A DNA stretch of 64,000 nt from Mesodorylaimus sp. YZB2_4 (lineage: Eukaryota > Nematoda > Enoplea > Dorylaimida > Dorylaimidae), in assembly GCA_030248295.1 (NCBI GenBank), contig JASANH010000838.1:806001-870000 (forward strand). The letters are read 5' to 3'. Shown piece after piece: positions 46,738 to 58,990 of the stretch (position 1 is the stretch's first letter; each line of letters begins with the position of its first letter). The position numbers and the translations under genes are program-made. The notes below the pieces were generated by a model. It was not told the origin of the DNA. It was given only the letters and a program-made list of their open reading frames with translations, and ran no database searches.

Positions 46738-49700
46738 TCAATCATCGTCCTCTTCGGTGACACATTGCGGAAAGCAAGCGCAGCAGGCCAGAATGGGAAT
46801 CACCAGCAGTTCGATGATCGATATGGGCCCCATGCCAATATACATACCAACCGAATTGGAGATGTCTGTGAATAGTTGCACAGACTAGAAAACAAAGCAT
46901 ATTTGAGGGGTCCTTACAATAGCCACTCTGTTGACAGTGAAGCAGCCTCAGTGTAGTGTACTATCTCCCGCATTCATGCTAGTGGAGAGCGCGTGGAGAA
47001 CCCTGTCGGTGTTGGACGGCCGAGACTGTCTACTCGTTTGGCGTCCGTCTCTTCACCCGGAGCACCTCGACGGTAGTGGGTGAGTCACCCACGGCCTGGC
47101 GCGCAAGGTCAGCGAGGATATATGGTTCGCAAACCGACCTCCATCACCGGGGAGCAAACCCGGGACGAGTCCAGTTACTCGCTCCCAAGCAATACGGAGA
47201 GATGAATGCCGAACCGCTGCACCACCGCGGCCGCTTGGTTAATCCCCTGTGACAGGGGTCGGTTTGTAAGCCATAAACCCCTGCTGACCTTACACGCCAA
47301 GCCATGGGTGACTAAACTGACATCGTCGAGGTGCTCCGAGTGGGGAGGGGAGTCCAAACGAGTAGGCAGTCTCGAACGGGATGTCGAAAAAGCCGCTGTC
47401 CATGAAGCCAGCATCCAGTCCAGGATGCTCTTTTAGAGTGTGAAGACATACAGTACAGTAAAAAGGAAAGCTATGACTAGACCCCACAAGATCTCGCTGG
47501 TCCCCAAGCATTGACTGCTGGGCCGCTACAAGCAAATCGGGCTTCTGTACGCTGGTGGGGGAGTCCACAACTGTTTCTTAAAACGCGTGTCAGACGCACG
47601 TACAGTTGCGACAAGATTATGATACCCGAAATCAACGCTATTACCGTGTAGGCCCAATCCTCTGTGATAGTCTGAAAGGCTAGTTGTCGATAGTAGATAT
47701 TGACGACAGTGACGCCAGCTCTAGAAAACGAAATTGCTCCCTCGACTCCGTCTCAACAAGATCAGAAGACGGCACTCACAGATAGTGATTCATGCACTTG
47801 TCGTCAGTGCCATTTGGTAGCGCACATTCAGGCGGCTTAAAATCGAACTATAGTATGTGCATGACAGAATCAGTAGAACCAATGACTCACAAGATAATTC
47901 TCGGCGGGATACTTGACTGAATTTTGAGTGAACGAGAAAATGCTTTCCCTGCAACGAACTCCTTTAGCCATTGTAGAGGCCCGACTAGCAATCGATACTC
48001 TGCAGGGAGCCGGCAGCTGGGAGCGCCACCCGTCAGGGTGACGTTTCAGCCATGGCATAGGTCGAAAGACTTAGTAGGCTGCGCTGGGTTTTTGGCATCA
48101 TGAGAAAGCTCCAGCAGTCCCTCCCTCCAATAATGTGGACCCAGTCGTATTACTTCATGCAAAGAACACCTTGCAATACTGCTTTTATACTTACTCGCAA
48201 GGTGGCAAGCATTTCTCAGCGCAGTTTTTGGTGACTGGGTCGGTGTAGAAATCAGTATGAACCTTATCGACACAAATTTCTGATATAAGAAATCAAGATG
48301 AGTTAAAAGTAAAGATAAGCTAGGATGACAGTTCTCAGCTTACTGTTCTCAGCTGAGCAGTAGCGCATTAGAAGATTAGGATTAACCTCGATGGATGGGT
48401 CAGCACATCCGCATGACTCGTTGATCCGTAGCTGAACGCAACTTCTGAGGCAACCCTAAAAAAGAGCACAGTCATGATGGCTCTTACGACAGCAGCTATG
48501 TGAGAGTCATAGCTGCTGTCGTAAGAGCCATCACATGTGAGAGTCATAGCAGCTGTGACTCTCACATTGCTAGGACAGACACTTACTTGAGTCGAGTAAG
48601 GAAGTCCATAATATAAATATGGGATGCCTTGCGTGTCGCCTTCATTTATTATACGGCGCTCGTAACAAGTTCCTGCCTCTTTTTTTCGATACACTTTGAT
48701 CTACAACGCAGGTTTTGTTAATACAGTTGCGATCAATATGCCAAGTAGAGCCCAAGGATCAGTCAAAATTACCGCAAAATTTTGTTTATTTATTGGCTAT
48801 CACACATGTGCAGGATACGGTAGCCGCTCATGGACCTGGTACTGTACTCCAACGCCAAATGATTTAACTAAATTCAGCGAGTAAAAAACCTCCTTTCAGA
48901 ACAGCTAGTGTAAAAAACGTGAACCCATTAGCCGTACCCCCTGCATAGCATCAGATGCCTGGCAGGCCCTGCGAGTGAGCCTGAGATCACAGTAGGTTGA
49001 TTGGAGTGATTACACAAAGGCATTAGTGAGCCAGGTGTTATGTGCTATGGTGACAAAAGAAACGCTTGAGGGGAAAATCTGATGGACCCCTGGGCTCGAC
49101 TTGGGTATATGCTTACAAAATCGATGGCCACATCGTAGGAATAACCAGGGGCGATTTGAAAACCAGTCATGTCGGGCAGTACCACTTCCCCTGGCGAGGT
49201 CAAGTACAATTTCACTCCTCCTTTGGTGAGGAATGGCAAAGATGGTTTGGCCATAAGATCGAATTTCAGTGAAAGGCCTGTAACAGCAACTGAATATTAG
49301 ATAGTGGACAATGATAAGGTTTGTAGGAAATTTACCCCCTGCGACTCCGGCTCGTGTTGCATTTTGCGGGTAGTGGTCATTATATTCATCCAACCAGTTT
49401 GTTTCGAAACACATGCCCACCGATAAATAACTGTAGTTTCGAAGACTGAACAAATTTAGCTTACCGTTATTCATACGAGCAATAGCAGCGGAAAGATTTT
49501 TCTGACTTACTCCCTTTCGCATGGCAGACTATTCAACAAGCAGCTTTTTTGATAATCGTGCACATCAATCTGAAAAAGGTTTGTCAAGTCTGATTTTTGA
49601 GCGTACTCGGCGACGACATAAGGTAATAGCGATTCAAAAGTGGTTGCTGTATTTAATTCCGGAGCCGATCCGAAACCATTTTTGACAGGAAATGGTGGCG

Positions 49701-50838
49701 CAGACGCTGTTGTAGATATTGATGATAGACACTCAACCGTGAGTGTATTTGGATACGTGTCGGTTAGAGAAGCAGAGAGGGTCGCGCGAGTGCTTTGAAT
49801 ACCAGTGGAACAGGCTGCGGTAGGTGTCGTTGCTTTCGGGCAATCAGTTGATAAGAAGGAGGGATAATCGGACAAATCCAGAGAAGTAGTTGCTGTCGAG
49901 TCAGTCGGCGTATGTGATACGCTAGATGATCCCATCGATTTAGCTGGCGTCGGTGAGCTGGAGGACGTTGATAGATCTGAAGAAGTCGACGTTGTTGGCG
50001 GCTGGTTGTTTGCGGTTATCTCAGCATTGTATGTTGTGGATATCGAAAAAGAAGTTGGCGTAGAGCTGGAAATTGTGGTAGACGAAAGAAGGGATGTAGA
50101 TGTGGCCGTGGTTGTGGTTTTGGTCGTGGTCGTGGTCGTTGCAGTCGTAGTCGTGGTTGGAATGCTTGTGGTCATATCCTCGCATGTGATGACAATTACT
50201 GTTTCATCAGTTGCATCGCGTTTCTTGCGCTCATTCTTCGTGCTTTTATATGGACAAATCGCCGCGATTGGTGGAAGATCGTCGGCCATCATATCCAGGA
50301 GACACTCGATCATGGTTCTGTTATATTTTGCCCCCAGTAATTCCCCGAAGATAACCCGAGCTTTTGTGGGGCTGTTAGTTTGTGAAACAAATGCTTTGTA
50401 CATCTGAAACAGATCTCACGTGTACACTGTACAGTTTACAGGTTAGTCATTCTATGCTCACCAGAATGGCAAACTTCGGGTCTTCAGCCACGATAGTGGG
50501 CTTGAATGGACTCTCTGCGCACATGGTGACGGTGGGAAATGGAACTGACTCAGACTGGCTGATCTGAAAGGCGCAAATATGCAGCACCCTCGAGACAGGC
50601 ATCTAACTTAGCCACAACGTACCTGGACAACCACACTAGTCGACGTCTCGCCTCTCAGATAGTTCATGGTGCTGTCGTAGACAAAGTAGGCTGATAGAGC
50701 AAGCATGGACAGCTGGACTATGATCCAAAAGAGCCGTGTCACAGCTCGCTTAGCGTTCGCAATATTCTTCCAATTGTTGAATGTGCATCCATCCAAGTAC
50801 GCCGAAAAAACACGCTTGAGTCTGTCGGAAAAGGTCAT
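46738..50838 (-). CDS. DEG/ENaC sodium channel subunit 5 (intact, Thr-rich insert)
   Basis: Twelve exons close to 730 aa: 50623-50838, 50462-50563, 49511-50403, 49336-49445, 49117-49277, 48587-48700, 48344-48455, 48195-48279, 47891-47999, 47780-47847, 47645-47720, 46738-46884. The N-terminus has the amphipathic NNWKNIANAKRAV segment and TM1. The motif FPTVTMC follows TM1. Exon 3 contains a nearly pure Thr tract (about 50085-50160), then Ser/Thr-rich sequence. Cys clusters include CLRSCVQ, SCGCADPS and CAEKCLPPC. TM2 is 'VGMYIGMGPISIIELL', with GxGPxS in place of the usual GxSxLS. The tail is CCACFPQCVTEEDDD. It is in opposite orientation to the array at 1-29.6 kb and more diverged in the GDPR motif (CADPS), so it is an older paralogue. 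A pair of inverted repeat B copies occupies its last intron. Confidence 0.93.
47000..47200 (-). repeat. Dispersed repeat B, copy 2
   Basis: On the - strand it reads GGTGATGGAGGTCGGTTTGC, later GGGTGACTCACCC and GAGGTGCTCCG. The 'AAACGAGTAGACAGTCTCGG' block follows. It lies head to head with copy 3 in the last intron of DEG/ENaC 5. Confidence 0.75.
47215..47435 (+). repeat. Dispersed repeat B, copy 3 (inverted relative to copy 2)
   Basis: Reads 'GGGTCGGTTTGTAAGCCATA', CCATGGGTGACT, GAGGTGCTCCGAGTGG and AAACGAGTAGGCAGTCTCG, in the same order as copy 4 at 59.5 kb. With copy 2 it makes a roughly 430-bp inverted arrangement that could fold in the intron RNA. Confidence 0.75.
48475..48567. repeat. 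Perfect 26-bp hairpin followed by a 12-bp hairpin
   Basis: Arms 48475-48500 and 48508-48533 are exact reverse complements (26 of 26) around a 7-base loop. A second stem follows at once, with arms 48535-48546 and 48556-48567 built from the loop sequence TGAGAGTCA of the first. The structure lies in the intron between exons 6 and 7 of DEG/ENaC 5. No coding role. Confidence 0.9.
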
Positions 50839-52717
50839 GTTGAGATTCGGTCTTGGCTATTGTGAATATAGAAGCTTTGGAAAGTCTTTCTCAAGATCAC
50901 AATGCATTAGATTTTGCGAAAATGGTGGCGACTTGGCAGCAATCTGGACACAACTCTACAGACCAATGGTCCTTCCTTATAACATGCACGCTTTTTAAAA
51001 ATCCGTTGCAGCTCATTATCACCTGGTACGCATTGGAACCAATTTTTGCAACAGACCATTAGGTGATGTCATTTGTTGCTGGGTTCGTAATGGAATCGTC
51101 CTCTTATCAAAATTACGAGTGTTAGAATTTCGGTATTGCTTGAGTAACTTTTTTTCAAGCATTCAACGATTGACCCTGTGTCGCTATCATAGGTCGTGGG
51201 CAACACAGATGCGGTTGTGGCATACTGTATATACGCAACGGCATCTCCGAGCTTTGTCGCATCGTCACAAGATCATACTGTACATGTATTTGATCTCTGC
51301 AGAATCAGAGAAATAAGAGTCTGGAAAAATGCAGTTGAGGCGCATGGAGTAGTAACTCATGGAATATGTAGCTGTCAATCATATCCCCAGGGGGAACGCC
51401 CGCTCGGCGATAATTCACTGAGCAGACTTGCGGACACCAATGACCCCTTGCGGGTTGTGTTAGCATCTATCTTTATACTTTACCCAAGCTCTATCCAAAA
51501 ATCTTCCCACCATGTGTGGACCCAAACAATAAACCTCTCCGCCACAAAGGCTATCTTGCTGATGCCAGTGCATATTTAAACCCTTCAAAAGTACTGCTCA
51601 CGTCAGCTTAATTAAGGAATCATCCTATAGTTTTAAGAAACTAGTATTAAGGAATATAAGAGTCACCCTAGCGCATTAAGGCAGGATAGTGCATTCACAT
51701 GCTTATCAACTGTTGACAATGTTTTTCCAAACGGCAATGCGCTTTTTCAGACTCTGGTCAGCTTTTTATCATTTGGATCCATTTAACAGCAATCAACCGA
51801 CAGCTCCTCAGAAACGAGGGAAGACTAGGCTAGCCACGATAGTGAGTTCGTGTAAGCCGAGTTCTTGAAAACGCTTCACCGCTTTCCCTTTTCCCCACGA
51901 CGACGTTCGATATCTCTGCTCGAGTAGGCCCGTCTCCAAGTTGCCCACAAAGAGTTGGCCTTCTGTGTTTGCTGAGACCCTTTCCTAGCTTTATCGATTC
52001 CAAAGAATACTATGTAGTCATAACCTTGGCTTGTGCCAAGTAAAATCGAGCAGCCGGATGTAAGCAAGCGGCAATAAGTACTATATTTGGACTCGCCATA
52101 TGGTGCCGCGTCAAAAGAAGATCGGTAAATATACGTACATGTAGGACAAACCGACTACGCCTCATGAGCAACCTTTCGTTCGCCACGATAGCAGACTTCC
52201 TAACTGCCAAGCTAACTACAGTATAATTTCTGAAGTTAAAAGTAAAGAAATTCGTTTTGAACACAATCGTCTCTAGTGCCATGCTTTTAAAGCGTTAGGG
52301 GCTCTAAATAAGAAAATATTTTTACATTTCAAGCAGCTTTTTTGCATTGTCTGAAGTAATTTTAAGAGTATGTGCAAGGCAAGCATGGACGTTTTTCATA
52401 GACAATTTCCACGAAGTGAGTCATTCGCTACAAGACAACAAATCGGCACGCACTTAGCCCATCACGGTAATCATTAAGAATTTTGTAAGGTGTAGACATT
52501 AAGTGCATTTTTTGGAATATCCAAAAAAGATTTACTTAGGTTTTAAAATTTTGGGCATATTACTGACATTCTAGACTCAATGAACTTAGATGTTCTAATG
52601 AACTACACTATTTCCGTTGTTCGCTCCTCTCTGGCAAACAGAATAAAATTGAAGCAAAGCGCATAATTTTTGAACGAATAGCAATGGCCTATTTGCTTTA
52701 TCTAGATGACAAAATGC
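50839..52717. other. Intergenic stretch between DEG/ENaC 5 and Rab3
   Basis: It should contain the DEG/ENaC 5 promoter (just above 50838) and the Rab3 3' UTR. A + strand frame near 51196-51330 has a WD-repeat-like look (PSFVASSQDHTVHVFDL) but no second repeat. See findings. Otherwise nothing is seen. Confidence 0.45.
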
Positions 52718-53812
<1,095 letters not shown>

Positions 53813-55988
53813 GGCGATGACTCGACGAAAGAGTCAGTTTTTCTTTTGTGTTGTGAAATTCTAGACGATGAAGGGAATTTATGGCCTTGGTGCAAAGAAA
53901 GTCGGCGAGTCCTAGAACGACAGCAGGGGCGTTGGAGAAAAATGCCGATTTAAATACGTGAATCGAAGGCGTTGGAAATTCTCTGAAGCTGGGATGACTG
54001 TTACGAGCTCAGCCTGGAACCTGGCCTTACGAGTATAGCAGAGACAGGGGCGGGCTAATAATGCTTCTAGCTTGCTTTCGGTCTCGTACGCCAACGTTTT
54101 CTCTTCGCCCCATATAAGGTTCTCAGGCGCCCAGGGTACGCGTCCTTTCATCGATTTTAGCCTCGGCCCCAGTTCGTCTAATCCACTCCTTAATAGGGCA
54201 TCCCTACGTCATCTCAGTAACAAAGTGTGCGCAAGCGGGGATCAAATCAAGCAGACGTTTCACACGGTGGATCGAGTCAATGGGTCTACGAGTTGGCTCT
54301 TATGTAATCTGTCTGCCTGATCGAGCTATCACCAAGAAACAAGTGTCCAACTAGAGTATCAGTTCGCATAAATAACAGTTTTTACTGCGTCAGTGAGTGC
54401 TAGTAGAGAGAATGTCGTGCCACCCACATAAATGGCTTGGAGACGCAATAGGTTAAAGAATGCGTAAAAGCGTGGACCTGCGCAAAGACATTTGGGCGCG
54501 GACATCAGAGCTTCAAGATATCTTATCCGCAAAACAAAGATTTAAATTTCGATGTTATTCGATCAATTCAATTCGATTCCAAGCTCTTAAATGAGTTCCA
54601 CTGTCAACCTGCAGGTACAGGAAGTCAGCTTATTAGTTGCCCATTGAAACAATCCATGTGCTCCTTGAAAAAAATTGTTTTTTTTTCAGTGGACAGCCAT
54701 CCCTCCATTTATCACTTTAGAGATTTCTGCCGGTCACCAAACTTTGATCCACCCTACATTATACTAGGAATCTTTAGCTTTTATGCCCCTCCTTGCAGCA
54801 TATCGTAGTTAGCTGCACTAGGCACATTTGGATCGTGACCTGATCGGGATCGACATACACAACATATTCGAGTATTGCTCGCCATGTTTTGAAGCCATTG
54901 CGTATCATCTTTTCTCACTTATACCCAGTTACCTCGCTTGGCTCCCTGTAGGATTCCTTACGAATGGCCGATCTTATGCCATACTTCGTCAAACCGTTAC
55001 AAGAATGTAGCCGTACTCTCTGTAAATTTAATCTAGACGCAGCTGCCTTCTTGTTTTCTTGACGAAGGGGTTTAGTTTGAGGCTCGTCGTCTCACTGTTT
55101 GGCTCTGTTCGGCTTTTGCCGATTGGATTCGAAAACAGTGATCCAGAGTAGAATTCGAGTAACTGCGGGCGTACTCTCACTCGTACTTTCTTTTCTGGTG
55201 ATCGGGGCTTTGACAAGTCAAAGTCAGGAAGACTACAGATACAGTATTCTATTTACGCCTGCAAAATGTCATGGAATACCATGTGCGTGGAAGCACAAAC
55301 GATTCTCTGCATACGCGCAATAGACAGTCGAGTTCAAATTTCTCTGACATCACAAGGTCCTGTAATCAGCCCTCTTTGTAAAAGCATGCAAGACAAAACC
55401 GATAGGTACTGTTATGGATGAAATTCTGGGAAACGGAGTTCATCCAAGCAGAGTGTTCACTCCTTGTCTCAAATCAAGCCAAATTAAATCACGAGTTCAA
55501 CCTCCGTTTAAGTCTTCCAATTGACGGAAGATAAAGTGTGCAGTATTGTACGGGTATTCGCTATTGTCGACGGGGACCACATCCTACCATAGAGTACGGT
55601 AACATATACTGTACATGCATGTATCTTATACGAGATGTACTCCGTGTGCACTATACTCTACTAAGCAGGATAGTCGCGATCGGTGATCGTAGTTGTCTCT
55701 GTACTGCACATTCCCATGACTTTCGACTGATGCGTACAGTGTATGATTATGACCCGCTTAGTTATTTTAGTCAGTCTTGTCTTGTCTTGTCTTTGCTGGT
55801 GAGGTACCAAGAAAAGATTGGAGGAGTAGGTGCGCATTTCTGCGCTTACTGTACATATTCGGCTCACTACAAGTGATGATTATTATTCCCACATCCAAGA
55901 CATATTACCAAGAATAAGTCAGAGCTAGTCATGCAGCACTGTTCATAATAGCGACAGCTACGTAAGAACGAACGACTTACAATCACGA
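53813..55988. other. Intergenic stretch upstream of Rab3
   Basis: No gene is seen in 2.2 kb. The part next to 53813 should hold the Rab3 promoter. Several short open frames on both strands lack motifs or splice partners. The CHK-kinase 3' UTR would lie near 55988. Confidence 0.45.
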
Positions 55989-57264
55989 TTACTCGACAGT
56001 AATGTCCAGCACCTTTGCTGCATAGTCTAGCCCAGCTTTGGCTCTTTCGACCATGCGCTCTTGTTTGAGCTTGTCCTCCGGACTATTGGTCGGAGCGAAC
56101 ATGGTACTCAAGGTGTCTTGCATGAAGAACAGCATGAGACAACCGAATGCCGCTTGCTTATGGGCCAGGCTGAGCACTCGATCTAAGGTCAGCTTCTTGG
56201 GCATAGCTGTGCCTAGTTTCTTTTCCAGACACGTGTAGTAATGTTTTATGATGTCGTCCATGTGGGCATCGCGTAGGTGCCCATCGAAACTCATACTGAG
56301 CATACGTCCCAGATCAGTCAGCGGGTTGCCCTGAAATGGTTCACTGTGACAGATGGTCTGCTTGGACAATCGAACATGTACTTACTACGAAAGGCAATTG
56401 CCAATCGATCAAGGCAACGACATCGTCTCCCATCGAACCATCTGGCAGCTTGCTGAACATAAGGTTATTGGCCCAGAAATCCCCGTGGTTCAGTACGGAA
56501 GGCATCCAAGCCTTGTACTCGTCGTAAATCTGGATCATAGCTTCTAATTCGAGCAGTTTAAAAATCTTGGCATCATCCAATTTTCCAAACGCTTCCGGAA
56601 AGGCTTCTTTCGCCTTCAGCATGCCTTGCTGCATCATCGGAATAAAAGCGGAAAACACGGCCATTCGTTGCTCGACGGTTTCGAACTTGTCTCTCCAGTT
56701 CACGTTGGTCGTCAGGCACCAAGCTTGTAAACTGGCTTGGATCTCGGCCGCACGTAGCAGTTGCTTGTGGGTCAACGAAGCACTGCCATCACCCAACACT
56801 CTGGCTCGGTCGCCCAAGTCTTCCAGCAAGATCAAAGGAGGACGCACGCCATCACCGACCCAAGTGGCATAAACATGGGCTAAGGGGACCGGCGTGGAGC
56901 TCTCCTTTCCAAACATTTCATACACTGTGCACTCGGTCTTGTGCGCTGTGATCAGCATCTGAGTGAAGCCCTGCTTTGCATCGCCTTCTTCCAGTTTGAG
57001 CAAGTCCATCATCTTTCCGATTGCATCCTTGCTCAGGGCCTTTAGAATAGCCGATTGGGGCAATGACGGGTGTTCCTTTTTGTCCTCGTCGCTCCACGTC
57101 AACGACAGGCGTAATATGAAAGAAGTGAACCCATGCCCAGCAGCAATGGTCTCCGCCACCACTTTGACCACCGTCAGCTTGTCGTCATTGGCGTATTCTC
57201 GAAACGCTTCTTGAACATGATCACGCGTGATCGACGTTGAACCCAAAAATCCGTTTTCCGACAT
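55989..57264 (-). CDS. CHK-kinase-like protein (DUF1679/ecdysteroid-kinase-like)
   Basis: Two exons, 56386-57264 and 55989-56330, encode 406 aa. The protein belongs to the aminoglycoside-phosphotransferase fold. Visible are a Gly-rich HGFTSFILRL near residue 45, LLEDLGD (a hinge-like acidic motif) and the Brenner-type catalytic loop VLNHGDFWANNLMF near residue 262. ALIDWQ follows as the metal-binding Asp motif, and NPLTDLGRML starts the C-terminal helical part, with YYTCLEKKL. All catalytic residues expected of the family (His-Gly-Asp, Asn, Asp) are present, so it is probably active. In nematodes such genes are xenobiotic- and diet-responsive. In insects relatives phosphorylate ecdysteroids. 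The substrate here is unknown. Confidence 0.88.
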
Positions 57265-58571
57265 TGTTGCTGATTCTGGGGTTGTGTTCGCTCTTTGAGA
57301 GCACCACTACGTATGTAGCAAGCGACGTTAAAATGTTTACCTTGTGCACAAATTCAGTAAAGGGTAGATTTAGCGATAAAATACGAGTAGCGGCTGTATA
57401 CGCTATCAGTATCCTAAAGAGTGAAAGGAAGAACGTGTGCCCTCACCAAAGTTCTGTTAGCGCGGAAGGATTATACTGCATGCACAATGGAAGGAACACT
57501 GAATGCACGGTCTGTAAATGTAGGCACTGTTCATAGTGTAAGTTAGGTAATGCTAGGCACAGCACAAGTTCAACAGATCTATCGTGCCAGCTTTTTGCTA
57601 TAACCAGATTTACAGCAGATAAACAATAAGTTGACACTAAAACTGCGCTGTAACTGACAACGTCACAAAGAGTCTGTGCGGTCATGCATCAGCCATTATG
57701 ACGCAGGGGTACACAGTGCTCTTAAAAAACCGGTCAAAAATATAACAAGTACGTACAGCGCGAATGGGAGAACTATTATATGAATATGAAATACATCAAT
57801 TCATGCATCAGCTCATGTGGACCTCAGTATTAAATTAGCCTGGGAACATGATCCCTGAACAGAGTTATTATTAGCCGAAGCATAAGCAAATGCGCGGAAG
57901 GTCATACATATATAATATTTAACATATACATATAACAAATACCATAATATATAGCATATAACGCAGACCATACCCAGCGGTTCTACTATTGGCTGTGAGT
58001 AGAACGCTGGCTGAACAGCTGAGTGATGTCGTCATAGTGACCGCAACTACAACCTGTATCCTTTTAACGACGACTATTTGCAGGCCAGTAGCGAGTCGCT
58101 CTGTTTCTGGTAAGGCTGCGAAAATATAACGTGATTCGATTTTCAGGTTCTCGATTTTCGAGATGCTTTGCCAAGGATGTGCCGAGATAAGACCTATTGC
58201 ATTCTAGCAGTCAGCATGACCAACTCAGCAGAAGGCACACGGCTACTGAGTGAGCTGAAGTTGTGACACGTAGTCATGTCGGCAAGGAATCAAACGTGGT
58301 TCAAAGACCACTCTGTAGCTATAGCTTAGCTGTTATCGTACAGAGTGAGCTTGAATGGTTAAATGAAGTGCCACATACTTTATTCCAGAGCGTCAGTCAG
58401 CATGATCAGATCAGAAATTTAGTTAGTGAATAGCGTCCAAATGCTTCTTATTCCTGCTCTGGTAGATAAGGCCCAAGTCAACCTAAGGAATGAAGGTGAA
58501 CATGTTAAGCAGCGCGAAAGGCTGTCGAAGGATGTAGAAATAGGTATACAACACTGGGCATTGGTTCCCGG
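57265..58571. other. Intergenic stretch between the CHK kinase and pirin
   Basis: The two genes are divergent here, so both promoters lie in this interval. An AT-rich tract of ATAT/ACAT steps occurs at about 57905-57960. No gene is seen. Confidence 0.5.
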
Positions 58572-58715
58572 CCTGTGGCTTGGTCGTTAGGCGTGTGCGC
58601 AGTTACGGCCGACAGTTAGACTCGCGACCAGGCAAATTATTTCGTTTATAATATGTCCTTTCAGCCTCGAGCACGTATGCCTGTGCTTGGTGATCTGGTA
58701 AATTATGGGCACAAA
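58572..58715 (+). repeat. tRNA-derived SINE-like repeat A, copy upstream of pirin
   Basis: Head 'GTGGCTTGGTCGTTAGGCG', then GACTCGCGACCAGG in the B-box position, the body CAAATTATTTCGTTT, 'CCTTTCAGCCTCGAGCACG', and a 3' end GGTAAATTATGGGCACAAAC. It ends about 280 bases before the pirin start codon. Confidence 0.72.
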
Positions 58716-58990
58716 CATGATCTGTCACTATAGCCGCCTAGCACGATACATGTGACATTCTACTGGTTCTGTTGTCGTCTACAGTGCTGTTTGGAAAACC
58801 CGCTTCTCATTACAGCGCGTACGGATAGACTTTATTGGTCCTCTATCTCACGTTGTCTGGTTTAAGCGCGCAATAGTCCCTGCGCAAGTCGAAGATAACT
58901 GTGCTGGATCTAACGAGAAGATAAATCCTGAGGACCTCATCTGAAGAAGCAATCAATCTGATCTGGTCGGAAAAATCACATCTAAATCAC

